From Ilyonectria destructans (taxonomy: Eukaryota; Ascomycota; Sordariomycetes; Hypocreales; Nectriaceae), in assembly GCA_020740775.1 (NCBI GenBank), contig JAHEWK010000008.1, forward strand, positions 2,294,001 to 2,358,000: 64,000 nt of DNA, given 5' to 3'. Positions 1 to 13,560 of the stretch are shown one piece after another. The position numbers and the translations under genes are program-made. Numbering within the stretch: the first letter of the stretch is position 1; the number at the start of each line of letters is the position of its first letter. The notes under the pieces are model-generated. The model saw only the letters and a list, made by a program, of their open reading frames with translations. It had not been told where the DNA came from and searched no databases.

Positions 1-2257
1 ACCACTCCCTCCACGAATTCCAGGTGGGATTGGTTCGATCAAGCAGCACATTCGTAAGCCTGATCATATCCGCATCATTTGACATTCCCAAGTTAGCATG
101 GCGATACCATGAACCTGCTGCGTAGTCTCGGAACGAATTCCCAAGAGCGCCCATAGGTTCCCGAAGCGTGCCTTGCCAGACTTGCGGAAAATTGATGTAA
201 TGGAGACACAACTTGGCGAGTAGAGTGCTTTCAATCGCTTCGTTAGAAGCCCGCAATCTCTCGTTAGCCAGTAGGAGCTTTTCTTGAGCCAGAATGTTGT
301 AGAGGAGATACTGCTTGACCGAGAAATGTGTCAAGTGCACAGTCCTAAATGCTGGGGAAGGTTCCGAGGGTTGGCTCCGGACTTCTAAGAGCGGACCGCA
401 AAGATCCAGTATTTCGCTCTCGATGTAGTCATCATCAACCGAGTCAGGGAGTTCGTCGAGCGGGAAGTCGTCACAGTCCTCGTGAATAAGTACAGCCTCG
501 GTGATCTCACAAACCGTTAGGGGTCGCAGAGCAAACGCAGCCCAGCGTAACAGTGAAATCGCCCGAGTTTTATCCTCTTCCTCGAGACCTGCTATTTTCT
601 CCCAATTCCGATCGTAGAGGCGTTCGAGCCCGACGGGGGTTTTAGCGATAGCGTCCTCGAGCTGCTTCTTGGTTTTGCCTCTACGCAGATGGTTCTCCTG
701 CATCTTCAACCACAGAAACTGGCCCTCGCAGCGGTCGGCCATTCTCCCGGAAATTTCGCTTTTGATTGCTTCGCTCTTGTTAGATAGCTTCCTGTCGACG
801 ATGCTTTTGGAATACAACGCCGTGTCGGCTTGGACGTCTTCGGGCGATATCTTGTACTCGACAAATCCCGCCCTCGTGTTATCCATCAGAGCATGTCGGA
901 TCTCAGGCTCGTCGCGACTGACGATCAAGATCCGGGTGGTAGTATCTGCAGCTGCTTTCTTGACAGCCTCGAGAAAGGTCGCGACGGAGACGCTGCTGTT
1001 TTCAAGCTCGGCGCATTCATCCAGACCATCGGCAACCAGTGTACAGCCGGGTACGGCCTGGAGGAGCTCTCGGATGAGCTTGACGGCGGTCGCTCGCGTT
1101 GCCACCTGGTCCTGTTCGGCCTCCCATCTCTGGCGAACCAAGCCGAACGCGTCCGCGTGACGCGACACAATCTGAGAGATCCATGATCTTATGGCTACAA
1201 AGGGGTCCTCGCGGCTCTCAAAGTCGGATGAGAAGAATAAGTGTGCGATGGGCGTTTCCAGCGTGGAGGAGAGGTGTTCGACCACTCTGGCACATAGGAT
1301 TGTCTTTCCGAACCCGGCAGGTCCGTTAATCCAAAGCAGCTTGGCGGTCCCTGCCGGAAAGTCGGGTGAGAGCCAGCGGAGAAATGCGGGCTGGTCCAGA
1401 ATCCAGTCGCAGGTGCCGTCCAGCCTCTTCTGGATGGAGTCGTCGTAGAGTTCGTTAGTAGAGTGGCGACCGAGCAGCCAGGTGTGGACTTCACGTCGAG
1501 TCTCGGCTTCGCATGTTAGCTTCGGGACGGGAATGTGGTGGGGGTCCGTTATCTTACCTTTGATCTCGCCGTCTATCCGAGCTAGAATCTGTCGAAGCTC
1601 GGTTGACCAAGCGTGATGTGAGAATGTTCCTGCAAATCTCGGTTAGAACAGCACGACAACCGGCATCAAGCCAACATTCGCATCCGCACCTTGTAGGGCC
1701 ACAAGGGCATCAGTACCCCCGGAGTTTGGTCCATGTACCGGCCGTGTAGCCTTCGCGCCGTCAGGAGGAACCAAGTTGTGTAATTGCTGCACCACCCTCC
1801 CGAGCAGGTTGACCTGCTCTGTGCGTTCTCCCCTACCGCCTAACGCCCAAGCAAGCTTTCGCCTCTTGGATTCGGATGGTGCGGTGCGGGAAGGTTGGGC
1901 CTGGCTGGCGCGAAACAACTCATCTTGAGCAAGCCCGGTGCCGGCCAGGAGCGGGCGCCGAGAAGCGCCGTTTGCGTTGCAAATATTGTCGATGATCAGC
2001 AAAAGGTCCCGTACTGCCGAAGATATGTCCGGGTCATCGAGAGCCTGGTGGTGGTCGGCCGACGGCGTCCCTCGGTCGAACCCGACATGCCGGCCCCATT
2101 GCTCGAAGCGGAGCTTTTCAGCCTTGAACTGGGTGTCTAGCACCTGAGAATCAGCCCCGAAAGACCTGTAAGACTGCACCTTCTCGACGGCTTCCAAGCA
2201 GGAGCTGAAGAGGCCGGCAAGCCCAGCGATCCCAACGGCCAGTCCAACAGGCTCCAT
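1..2257 (-). CDS. HeLo-NACHT NLR-type receptor (3' end outside window)
   Basis: Predicted cytosolic STAND NTPase of the fungal NLR class. It reads from ATG at 2257 with introns at 1630-1689 and 1507-1557 (branch CTAAC in both) and is still open at position 1. Residues 1 to about 190 match the HeLo domain, the pore-forming cell-death domain of HET-S: it starts MEPVGLAVGIAGLAGLFSSC and carries a VQSYRSFG stretch. The third exon encodes a NACHT domain with P-loop GPAGFGKT and Walker B ADGLDEC, then a winged-helix-like region containing HLTHFSVKQYL. The family usually ends in ankyrin, WD or TPR repeats, which would lie to the left of the window. Expected role: a ligand-triggered switch that opens the HeLo death effector. 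Domain calls are firm; the ligand is unknown. Confidence 0.85.
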
Positions 2258-2963
2258 GGCTACGTGCTTTGGTTGCCGTGAATGAATCCGAGGCGGGGTG
2301 CCTCTTGTTATCGGTGGCCTGGTGAGGCAGCCAGATTTCTTTGCACAGCCACATACGGCAGCCTACATCATGCGCAGCTTGTTGCCCGCAGCATGCAAGT
2401 GCGGCCAACCTGAGGGGAAAGAGGTAGAACCCACCGATATGGAACGGATATTCAAAGGCTGCCACAAGGCACGCGAAAAGGTCATTGACTTTAAAGGCAT
2501 TCGAGAGGATCCACAGCGGTAAGAGTACCGCCGAGCAATGATCATCAATAAAGGTTTGGCTAACGCCCGGCCCTACCTAACCGTCACTCCCCCCCATCTG
2601 CACTTCCTGTGAGACCGTGCACTTGCTAACTTCATTCAAAGGCAAAAGCAGCTCGTGAACGCTCTCTAGCTGTCCTTTGATCAAGAATTCAAAACTATGT
2701 CCATGATCAGGTTCACCCAGGCGGCCGCACCGCGTTTCGGGCGGCCGCAAACGATCTCATAGGGACCCCTCGATGAGCAAAGGCGCAGAGGTCACTGACT
2801 ACGGATTCCATCTCACATCCGGCCTTGCTACTACTCGTCCTCCGTTTTGTCATCAAAAACGGCTTGATCGTCGGAAAGTAGTTTAAACTCCTCCCCCCTT
2901 GAAGGCACGGATTGACGTAGGATGTGCAGCTCTATCTTGAAGAGAGCAGATACTTCGGCATCC
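2258..2963. other. Intergenic, no gene seen
   Basis: About 0.7 kb between the HeLo-NACHT start and the stop of the patatin NLR. Short open frames here overlap each other on both strands and show no recognisable protein. It should hold the HeLo-NACHT promoter and the 3' UTR of the neighbour. Confidence 0.6.
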
Positions 2964-5900
2964 CTATTCAGGCGACTCGTTCGGTCTCTTTACACGATGA
3001 GATTTAAAGATTCCGCGGAACTTAGCTGCTAATCGTCCTGGCGCTTTCGGTCCGCCCGTTGACTTAGTTTCTTTGCTCTCTTTGTTCATGCTCATCTCTG
3101 CTAATCCGGTTAGTCCGCCTTTAGCAGTTAATAGAAAGTGGTGACTTGTGTTACCTTCGATGCGTTGTAAGGATTCCATGTTGCGCATGACCAGAGATGA
3201 TTTTAGATGGTTGGGTCCCAGGGTTGTTTGGAAACCATGTAGCGCCCGCCCATACATCTCCTCTGCCTCCTTGAACTTGCCTTGGTCCGAGTAGAGGATT
3301 CCTAGGCAGTGAACTGAGTCGAGAGTCGATGTGTGATGAGGTCCAAGCGCCTTCTCTCTTCCTTCTAGCGCCCGCTTATACATCTCTTCTGCCTCCTTGA
3401 ACTTACCTTGGTCCGAGTAGAGGATTCCTAAGTTGTTGACTGTGCCGAGAGTCGATATGTGATGAGGTCCAAGCGCCTTCTCTCTGCCTTCTAGCGCGCG
3501 CTCATACATCTCCTCTGCCTCCTTGAACTTGCCTTGGCCTGAGTAGAGGCTCCCCAAGTTGTTGACTGTATCGAGAGTCGATGTGTGATCAGGTCCAAGT
3601 GCCTTTTCTCTGCCTTCTAGCGCCCGCTTACACATCTTCTCCGCCTCCTTGAACTTGTCTTGGTTCAGGTAGAGGCTTCCTAAGTTATTGACCGTGGTGA
3701 GAGTCAATGTGTGATGAGGTCCAAGCGCCTTCTCCTTACCTTCTAGCGCCCGCTTATACATCTTCTCTGCCTCCTCGAACTTGCTTTGGTGCTGATAGAG
3801 GTTTCCTAAGTTGTTGACCGTCCTGAGAGTCGATATGTGATCGGGTCCAAGCGCCTTCTCGTAGCCTTCTAGCGCCCGCTCATACATATCCTCTGCCTCC
3901 TTGAATTTGCCTTGCCTTAAGTAGATGCTTCCTAATTTGTTAGCTGTATAGAGAGTCGATGTGTGATCGGGTCCAAGCGCCTTCTCCTTGCCTTCTAGCG
4001 CCCGCTTACACATCTCCTCTGCCTCCTTGAATTTGCCTTGGTCCGAGGAAAGGACACCTAGCATATGCAAAGAGTCCATCACTGATATATCGTCAATATA
4101 CCAAACATCCGCGCCCGCAAGCGCCTCTCGTATCCATCCTGCGCACCTCTCAACGTGCGGAAGAAGCTTCTGCTGGAGGATCCAATACTCCCTCGATTCC
4201 CGCATCGGCACCGAGAGCCCGACCACCATAAGCGCGAGCCTTGCCGACTCATGCTTCTGTTGGTCGCCGTCCAAAAACGACGACCATCGATGCACAACCG
4301 GGTGCATGGAGTAGCTGCCTGTCAATCCTTCCTGGGTTTCGATCATCGAGTAACGGAGAAGTAGGCCGATCGAATCTAAGAATCGCACCACGTTGCGAGC
4401 CATCTCCCCGAGCCAGTCGGGCCACCGGTCTGCCGCTCCCGCCGCCGCCGCCGCTCCAAGCAGACCGTGCCAAAGTTGCTTGTTGTCGAGAAAGGCCCAG
4501 AGTCGTAACAGATTAACAGCATCGGTGCTCTTGCTCTCAATCTCCTTGAACGAAACCATCCACGTTGTTGCAATGCTTCCCTGCTCGTAATCCAGAAGTG
4601 GGCGGCTCGATGCATCGCGGGATCCCATCAGCTCGTCCCACTGGTGTTTGTATATCTGCACGTACGTCGTTGCGTCGATGCCCTTTTCCCGGAGGTACGA
4701 GGCGGCTTGCGCCAGCGCCAGGGGCAGGCCGTCTAGCAGTTCGAGGAGCTGATCACAGTCCGAGCCTAGCATAAAGTAAGATTCCCATCATGCTTCAGTT
4801 GATGTATGAGACCACCAAAACTCACCGAGTTTGCCGCCATACCATTTCCCAAAAATAGTCCTGCTGAGACTTAGATCAACCTTAGCCAATCGCCTGGACT
4901 CGCCTAGCTGCGCAAGGCGCGAAAGCCGCGTCGTGACCAGTATTGCCCCGTGATCGCCAGGCAGGTAGCATCTCAGATCGTATGCGCCTGTCACGCCGCC
5001 TTGCTCATGGTCTTGGTCGACATTGTCAAAGATCAGCAGCCAGTCGCCGTTGTCAGGCCGCGCAAGCCACTCCATCACGCTCGCGACGGCGGCATCGAGA
5101 TCGTCCTTGCCGTGCGCCCCGGATTGGTCCCGACCTGTGCTGGGAATTTGCCCTTTAGGAATCCGTTTGATGCAGCTCGCAATGCTCCCTCTAAGACGGT
5201 CCTCCGACCTGCCGTCGAGCCAGAAGACCGAGCTGAACGTAGCCTGGTGGCGCCGGGCGAAATCGATAGCTAGCTGTGTCTTTCCGACGCCGCCGAGTCC
5301 GTGCAGCACGAAGACCTTTCTCGTCTGTCGGGAATGCGATCGGCGGGGGAGGAGGTATCTCTCCAGATCGGCGGTGTCAGACGGCCTTTCGACGAAGTTG
5401 CTCGACGCGGGGACACCGTCCAGGCTAAAGGGTGTCTTGTAGGAGCCGAAATCTTGCGACGATGGATTAGCGACGCCACGATGGGAGGTGGGAACGAAAT
5501 ATAGCAGAGAGTAGAATTAACTAACATTGCTTTCTCGCGAGGCCGTTTGCGCATGCCTTCATCCGTCTAAACACGTCCTGCGACGCGACATACCGGCCGG
5601 TTGCCGCCGCAATCTCGGGCTGCTTCCTCGACTCTTCCAGACCAACATTCTCGAGACCACGGACAACGTTGAAGCGGTAATAGCGGCCTTCATCGTCGAG
5701 GCTGGATTTGTCGCGACGAAACTGCTCCGCCGTCGTCTCTGTTTCTGTCGCAAGCTTCTTTAGGGTCGCTGCGATGCCGAGGACATCATCACGCACGGGC
5801 CTTATGGCGGGTACGCCCGTCCCGATCGACACCAGGCACCGAAGACTGCCCCGCAGCTGGTCGCCCCAGACGTCTTGAGCCTGGTTCCAAAGCGCGTACA

Positions 5901-6552
5901 CGGGATTGTTCGCTCCCAGGGCACCGTCGACGAACTGCTCTTGAAAGGGCCCGATTGCGATTGGATCGAAGAAGGTAGTCGCGGCAGACGTAGCGCGACA
6001 GGCTTGCCATATCTTGGTGGAGTCATAGAGGTGAGCCAATCCGCGGGGACGGTAGCTCGTTAGGCACACTGTGTCGCCAGTTTCTTTGCTCGTCGCGCAT
6101 ACGAAGCTTATCGGTTAGCCGTGCCGTAAGGAAATGAGGGAGTTGGAAACTTACACTTTGCAAGCTGTGTTGGGGGGATCTTGAAGAAGCGCGTCTTCGC
6201 CGTGGCCGTTGTCCACCAGGATTTGTTTGACTGCCTGCTCCAGCGCCGCAGTATCGAATCTGCCCTGGAACTGGCCGTTAATCTTGACCCTGTGGCTCTT
6301 CTTTTCGAACACCTTGTCGGACAAGGACGTGTAGGCAGTGATGCATTCGTCAATCGTCACTCTCAGGCGCCCCAGCATGATAGCGATCAGGCCGCCGGTG
6401 CTGGTGCCGCCGATCATATCGAAGTAGTCGCATGGCTTGGGCGGGGAGTCGGGGTCGATGGTAGACATGAGATTTTGTAGAATCATCAGCGAGGACAGGC
6501 CGCGAACTCCGCCGCCGTCAAGGGCAAGTAGGCGAATGTCATTTTCGGGCAT
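2964..6552 (-). CDS. Patatin-NB-ARC-TPR NLR-type protein
   Basis: Four exons with introns at 6107-6154, 5453-5525 and 4766-4825 give 1,135 residues. The N-terminus is a complete patatin phospholipase domain: oxyanion loop DGGGVRG, nucleophile motif GTSTG and catalytic-Asp motif DGA (in VDGALGANNP). An NB-ARC ATPase follows, with P-loop GLGGVGKT, Walker B LLIFDNVD and LVTTR. The C-terminus has seven 42-residue TPR units of kinesin-light-chain type (EAEEMYKRALEGREKALGP) and a basic tail. Such proteins are thought to sense a non-self ligand through the TPRs, oligomerise through NB-ARC and then hydrolyse phospholipid. An upstream in-frame ATG at 6588 exists; 6552 is preferred because MPENDIRLLALDGGG is the usual family start. 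It is co-directional with the NLRs on both sides. All catalytic motifs are intact. Confidence 0.9.
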
Positions 6553-6588
6553 GTTGCTGTGGAGAGCCGCCCTGGGAGAGGTTGGCAA

Positions 6589-9542
6589 GAGGGAAGCAAC
6601 GTGATCAGGCTGCCCGCGAACTTGGGCGGCTATGAATGAAGCGACCTTCTGCTCCCCATGTGGCGCATGCTAGACCAGCTAGCACAGTGTTACGCGGGGA
6701 TCCACGTATTAATTCGAGGGACTCGCAGGCAGGAGGTAAATGCCAAGTTCCTAGCTGATCTTGGTTAATAAACATGCCGAGACAGAAAGGCAGAAAGGCA
6801 GAAATGTAGAATCATCTCTGCGTGCTCGTCGTTTTCCGAAAGTGTAGCAGGCGGGTCATCAGCATTGAGCATACGCCGTAGTCCTAGCCCTCTAGCCTGA
6901 GAGTGGGGATGGGAACGTGAGAGACCCAGCCAAGTTCTGCCTAGTTCTGAGCGGATTTCAGCCACGTGACCGAGGTCGTGGCGGAAGCTGGTGGACCTCG
7001 TGGCTTCTTACGGGACGGATGTCCTCTGGCGCCAGTAAAGGTTCAAGCTTTGGTCTGTGGGGGCAGGCACATCGACCAAGAGACAATAGTGGACTTCAGG
7101 TATACAAAACAGAAGCTCTTTGCTAATGTATGTTGTTTCGTCCAAACGGATGACTGGTATTTGACCTAACACATGCGGTTGAAAGCAGACACCTTGTGCA
7201 CTCTATTCTAGGATGGCTTGAACTCCGGGCTGCTATGTAGCGGTTATGGCGGATACAAGTATGATGACCCCTCCTTTATCGAGATCTGCAGACGACTGCT
7301 ATTATGACTATTCTTAGATTTCAGAGGCCGTGCGACCCGTCCCGTGCCCACCAATCCGTGACAGGGTTTGAACGATCGCCCTACGCGTGCCACACCCTTC
7401 AGTCGCCCACGGAGTAGTGATCGAACGCGTCTACGACGCGCTATGCTCCACAGTAGTGCTAGGAGACCGCTGGCCGTGGACATCAACTGGACCAAGCGCC
7501 TCCATAGCACAGATTCTTGTGCTCATTTTCACTATCAGCCGTTGCCTCTCTCCCAAAATAGCGATGTACTGTGCCGGGCCAATCATTGCGAACTGCATGA
7601 AAGAGCTTTTGCCTCCCCGGCGGATGTCTAAGCCGCAACCCAGCCACGCTGCAGCTACGCTGGGCCTCACATGAATACCGTTCAATCCCCTCCCTCCCTC
7701 CCTCCCTCATTATTTAGGGCTGTTGAAGCGCCATCTTGATTCCCTTGAAAACTACTTCCCTGACTATCAGTGCGTTATCGTGTCCTATGGCCGAGCCTGG
7801 GTCTGAAGTATGAAGTTTGTGAGCTATGCGCGAGAGTCAAACGTGAGATCTGTACTTCGCGATACCACACATCCTGCAACATGTGAGCTCGCCGCGCATG
7901 ATAGGCAGTCAGACTAGTCGATCCAGATCGCATGCTAACCGCTTGCAAATATATCTGGACGGCGACAAAGCCAGAATGATGCGCGCCCGCTGCACAGGGC
8001 AGAAAGGTGTGAACCATCAATGTCTTCTACGGAGCATTCCATGGCACTGACTATCTGTCAACGGAGACCTGGAGGCAGGCGTATATATATATACATGGAT
8101 ATTTGCTCTTGTCGAAGACAACGCAATCCTTGCCGTTGTCGCTTACTGCGTCGTAGAGGAGGGCAGACGGTGCGTCGCCCGAGGATCACGTCATCGTCCG
8201 AGTTAACCGCGCGGCCTCCCACCGCCGATCCTCATGCCAAAAACCATAGTGCGTATGACAGTGATGTCCGTCCTCGTCAAGACCGAGAAGATGCTTCATC
8301 CGTGTCGGAAAGGCTCTCCTTGGCACCGGATGATCGGAAGCACAAGACCTCATTCACGAATTCTACACGTCTGGGGAGTTGAGTAAGCACTTCCGGCGTA
8401 AACATTTGCTGAATATACGGGACGGCGACAAGATCGAGTGACAGGTTTGTGATGAATCGCTCGGAATCATGCCATACGGGTCCATGGAACTGTATCTTAA
8501 CTTTCGTCTTTACGATCAATAGAAATCACTATCTTGTAATGTATGACCGGTCTACATTTGTATGGATGGATGTATAAAATGACACCATGGATCATTCATA
8601 CGTGACTTTCGTGTAGGTAAATAGCATTTCCCTTCAGCAACTTGACAGTAGCCGACGTCGGCATGGACTGGTCGCTCGCGACGTAACGTGTAGTGCGAAA
8701 GTTCTACCGGACCCACATCCCACGATCAGACTGCTTTATCCAAAGAGCTACCACTACACTACCAACCGAACGGTTCAGCAACGTCACCTATGACTCGGAG
8801 CTTAGCTCCATGCCAGCCGTGCTAAAGTCGACAGGTTGCTTTCTTCAGGACTAAACTGGGACCTGTCCCAATTTTGGGGCCGCGCACGCGAGAAGAGTAT
8901 GGGGCAATGCGGTGCTGGCGAACGATTGAGCATGTTCAGCATTGATGTTTTGATCATGCCTCGGATATAAGTCATTGAAATGTGGCCTACGGTACAAATT
9001 TAATCCATCTGCCGCAAACTACACACTCCGCTTATAATCACGAGGTCTACTATAAAACAAGGCTGGTGTCAACTTGCGTGGAGGGGGCCCACGCAAGCTA
9101 CGGACCGGTGGCCGTCTCTGAACCGCTGTGACGATCACCGATGTTCATTGGGGATAGTGGCCGGCGTATGTACGCTGTGAATATGCATGATGCGGGTCGC
9201 GTAGCCATCGACAACGCCTCCTTATGGGGGCAATTGAGCTCAGCTGCATTGGGGGCCCTAACCAAAGGGGACGATGAGTGATGGTCTGCTTGGCATGGCT
9301 TGTTTCATGGCTGAACATTTATTGAATTGAAGAAAGGGTGGCCATGCATGAGAGCAGAAAGATATAAGTACGAAGTTCTAACCAAAATAGCGCCCAGTTC
9401 AATCGGGTGCGAAGGCTTCGCAAAGCTTCAAGAGCCCTAAAACTAGGCCCCTAGCAACCTGCTTAAGACTGGGGACCACGACGCTGGGACGTAATGTTGA
9501 CCATTCCATTTTCAACTCAATCACCTCCTCGATACTCCTTAA
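6589..9542. other. 3-kb intergenic region
   Basis: I see no convincing gene in this interval. It contains one copy of a 307-bp dispersed repeat at 7100-7406, a run of CCCT repeats near 7690 and a short TA tract near 8084. Open frames are short, mutually antisense and lack domains. Confidence 0.6.
7100..7406 (+). repeat. Dispersed repeat, copy 1
   Basis: This stretch recurs in the same orientation at 20855-21161, starting at GTATACAAAAC in this copy (GTGTACAAAAC in the other) and ending at CAGTCGC. The copies differ by scattered substitutions and small indels, mostly transitions, and I estimate well over 90 percent identity. It holds no ORF. Its reverse strand includes a weak pol III B-box-like GTTCAAACCC, so a degenerate SINE is possible, but no A box is clear. 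Confidence 0.85.
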
Positions 9543-12500
9543 TTAATGATGGGTAGCTTGTGTGGAGGGATGCTCCTTACCGAGCACCGTTTCCTTCGAC
9601 TCCAGCGTCTGTCGATGCATCTGCTCTGCCTCCTCGTGCTTCCCCAACTTGTTAAACACGACTGTCAGGTTATTCATACTGTCAAGCGTGGAGGGATGCT
9701 CCTTGCCGAGCACCTTTTCTCTCAACTCCAGTGTTTGTCGATGCATCTGCTCTGCCTCCTCGTGCTTTCCTCTGCTGCTAAGCACGTTTGCCAGGTTGTT
9801 CATACTATCAAGCGTGGAGGGATGCTCCTTGCCGAGCACCGTTTCTTTCAACTCCAGCGTATGTCGATGCATCTGCTCTGCCTCCTCGTTCTTCCCTAAG
9901 CTGTCAAGTACGCATGCCAGGTTGTTCATGCTGTCGAGCGTGGTGGGATCCTCCTTGCCGAGCACCTTTTCTCTCAACTCCAGTGTTTGTCGATGCATCT
10001 GCTCTGCCTCCTCATGCTTTCCTCTGCTGCTAAGCACGTTTGCCAGGTTGTTCATACTACCAAGCGTGGAGGGGTGCTCCTTGCCAAGCACCGTTTCTTT
10101 CAACTCCAGCGTCTGTCGATGCATCTGCTCTGCCTCCTCGTTCTTCCCTAAGCTGTCAAGTACGCATGCCAGCTTGTTCATGCTGTCAAGTGTGTCGGGA
10201 TCCTCCTTCCCATGCATCGTTTCTTTTAACTCCAGCGCCTGTCGAAATGCCTCCTCGTACTTCCCCAACCTGTCAAGCACAAGTGCCAGGTTATACATGC
10301 TGTAAAGTGTGGAGGGATTCTCCTTGCCAAGCACTGTTTCCTTCAACTCCAGCGTCTGTCGATGCATCTGCTCTGCCTCCTCGTTCTTCCCTAAGCTGTC
10401 AAGTACGCATGCCAGGTTGTTCATACTGTCGAGCGTGGTGGGATCCTCCTTGCCGAGCACCTTTTCTCTTAACTCCAGCGTCTGTCGATGCATCTGCTCT
10501 GCCTCCTCATACATCCCCAAGCTGCCAAGCACGTTTGCCAGGTTGTTCATGCTGTCAACCGTGGAGGGATGCTCCTTGCCGAGCACCTTTTCTCTCAACT
10601 TCAGTATCTGTCGATGCATCCTCTCTGCCTCCTCGTACTTCCACAACCTGTCAAGCACGAGTGCTAGATTGTTTATGCTGTCAAGCGTGGAGGGATGCTC
10701 CTTGCCAAGCGCCTTCTCTTTTAACTCCAGCGTCTGCCGATGCATCTGCTCTGCCTCCTCGTACTTCCCTAAGTTGTCAAGCACGAGTGCCAGGTTGTTT
10801 ATGCTGTCAAATGTGGAGGGATGTTCCTTGCCAAGTACCCTTTCTTTCAACTCCAGCGTCTGTCGATGTATCTGCTCTGCCTCCTCGTACTTCCCCAAGC
10901 TGTTAAGCACGAGTGCCAGGTTATTCATACTGTCAAGCGTGGAGGGATGCTCCTTGCCGAGCACCTTTTCTCTCAACTCCAGCGTCTGTCGATGCATCCT
11001 CTCTGCCTCCTCGTACTCCCCTAAGTTGTGAAGCATGCATGCCAGGTTGTTCATGCTGCCAAGTGTATCAAGGTGCTCCTTGCCAAGCACCGTTTCTTTC
11101 AACTCCAGCGTCTGTTGATACATCTGCTTTGCCTCCTCGTGCTTTCCTCTGCTGCTGAGCACGCCGGCCAGGTTATTCATACTGTCGAGCGTGGATGGAT
11201 GCTCCTTGCCAAGCGCCTTCTCTATTAACTCCAGCGTCTGTCGGTGCATCTGCTCTGCCTCCTCGTACTTCCCCAAGCTGCTAAGCACGAGTGCCAGGTT
11301 GTTCATGCTGGCTAGTGTGTCGGGATGCTCCTTCCCTTGCACCGTTTCTTTTAACTCCAGCGTCTGTCGATGCATCTGCTCTGCCTCCTCGTACTTCCCC
11401 AAGCTGTTAAGTACGGATGCCAGGTTGTTCATGCTAGCAAGTGTAGAGGGATGCTCCTTGCCGAGCACTACTTCTTTCAACTCCAACGTTTGTCGATGCA
11501 TCTGCTCTGCCTCCTCGTACTTCCCCAAGCTGTTAAGCATGAGTGCCAGGTTGTTCATGCTGTCAAGTATGTCGGGATGCTCCTTGCCGAGCACCTTTTC
11601 TCTTAATTCCAGCGTCTGTCGATGCATCTGCTCTGCCTCCTCGTACTTCCCCAACCTCTTAAGCACGGGTGCCAGGTTATTCATACTGTCGAGCGTGGAG
11701 GGATGCTCCTTGCCAAGCGCCTTCTCTTTTAACTCCAGCGTCTGCCGATGCATCTGCTCTGCCTCCTCGTACTTCCCTAAGTTGTCAAGCACGAGTGCCA
11801 GGTTGTTTATGCTGTCAAATGTGGAGGGATGTTCCTTGCCAAGTACCCTTTCTTTCAACTCCAGCGTCTGTCGATGTATCTGCTCTGCCTCCTCGTATTT
11901 CCCCAAGTCTTTAAGCACGTTTGCCAGATTATTCATGCTGTTAAGTGAGGTGGGATGCTCCTTGCCGAGCACCTTTTCTCTCAACTCCAGCGTCTGCCGA
12001 TGCATCCTCTCTGCCTCCTCGTACTCCCCTAAGTTGTGAAGCATGCATGCCAGGTTGTTCATGCTATCAAGTGTGTCGGGATGTTCCTTGCCGAGCACCT
12101 TTTTCTTTAACTCTAGCGTTTGTCGATGCATCTGCTCTGCCCCCACGTACTTCCCCAAGCTGTCAAGCACGTTTGCCAGGTTGCTCATGATAGCAAGTGT
12201 AGAGGGATGCTCCTTGCCGAGTACCTTTTCTCTTAACTCCAGCGTCTGTCGATGCATCTGCTCTGCCTCCTCGTACCTCCCCAACCTGTCAAGCACGAGT
12301 GCCAGGTTGTTTATGCTGTCAAGTGTGGAGGGATGCTCCTCGCTAAGCACCTTTTCTCTTAACTCCAGCGTCTGTCGATGCATCTGCTCTGCCTCCTCGT
12401 ACTTCCCCAAGCTGTTAAGCACGGATGCCAGGTTGTTCATGCTGGCTAGTGTGTCGGGATGCTCCTTGCCGAGCACTACTTCTTTCGACTCCAACGTCTG

Positions 12501-13560
12501 TCGATACATCTGCTCTGCCTCCTCGTACTTCCCCAAGCTGTCAAGCACATTTGCCAGGCTGTTCATGATGTCCAGTGTGTCGGGATGCTCCTTGCCGAGC
12601 ACCTTTTCTCTTAACTCCAGCGTCTGTCGAATTATCTTCTCTGCCTCTTCGTACTTCCCCAAGCTGTTAAGTACGACTGCTAGGTTGCTCATGTTGCTTA
12701 GTGTGGTAGGATGCTCCTTGCCGTGCACTGTTTCTCTCAACTCCAGCGTCTGTCGATGCATCTGCTCTGCCTCCTCGTACTTCCCCAACTTGTCAAGCAC
12801 GTTTGCCAGGTTGTTCATGCTAGCAAGTGTAGAGGGATGCTCCTTGCCGAGCGCCTTTTCTCTCAACTCCAGTGTCTGTCGATGCATCCTCTCTACCTCA
12901 TCGTACTTCCCCAACCTGTCAAGCGCATTTGCCAGGTTGTTCATACTGTCGAGCGTGTCGGGATGCTCCTTGCCGAGCACTACTTCTCTCAACTCCAGCG
13001 TCTGTCGATGCATCTGCTCTGCCTCCTCGTACTTCCCCAAGCTGTAAAGCACGCTTGCCAGGTTATTCATACTGTTAAGTGTGGAGGGATGCTCCTTGCC
13101 AAGCACCTTTTCTCTTAACTCCAGCGTCTGTCGATGCATCTGCTCTGCCCCCACGTACTTCCCCAAGCTGTCAAGCACGTTTGCCAGGTTGTTCATACTG
13201 TCGAGCGTAGTGGGATGCTCCTTGCCGAGCTCCTTTTCTCTCAACTCTAGCGTCTGTCGATGCATCTGCTCTGCCTCCTCGTCTTTCCCTAAGCTGTTAA
13301 GCACGTTTGCCAGATTATTCATGCTGTTAAGTATGTCAGGATGCTCCTTGCCAAGCACCTTTTCTCTCAACTCCAGCGTCTGTCGATGCATTTGCTCTGC
13401 CTCTTTGTGCTTCCCCAAGCTGTCAAGTACGCATGCCAAGTTGTTCATGCTGTAAAGTGTGTCAGGATGCTCCTTGCCAAGCACCTTCTTTGTTAGCTCC
13501 AGCGTCTGTTGAAGCATCTTCTCTGCCTCCTGATAATTCCCTACTATTGAAAAGCCTGCG
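9543..13560 (-). repeat. 126-bp coding tandem array (TPR units)
   Basis: About 31 in-frame units of roughly 126 bp, each coding one TPR, plus a partial last unit. Blocks are duplicated: a three-unit block, with the distinctive GKEHPSTFDSINN unit in its middle, occurs twice, and a two-unit block near the 3' end is repeated almost exactly. This pattern points to recent unequal exchange or gene conversion. Confidence 0.9.

Noticed and set aside
8690..8766. tRNA-like stretch on the minus strand (TAGTGTAGTGG box-A-like, GGGTCC near the B-box position)
   Set aside because: Acceptor, anticodon and T stems do not pair convincingly and the B box is poor. Could be checked with tRNAscan-SE.
9562..13455. 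Several long plus-strand open frames rich in Cys and Ser opposite the TPR array
   Set aside because: They are antisense shadows of a homogeneous 126-bp repeat; any frame without a stop in one unit stays open through the array. The minus strand has clear TPR coding.
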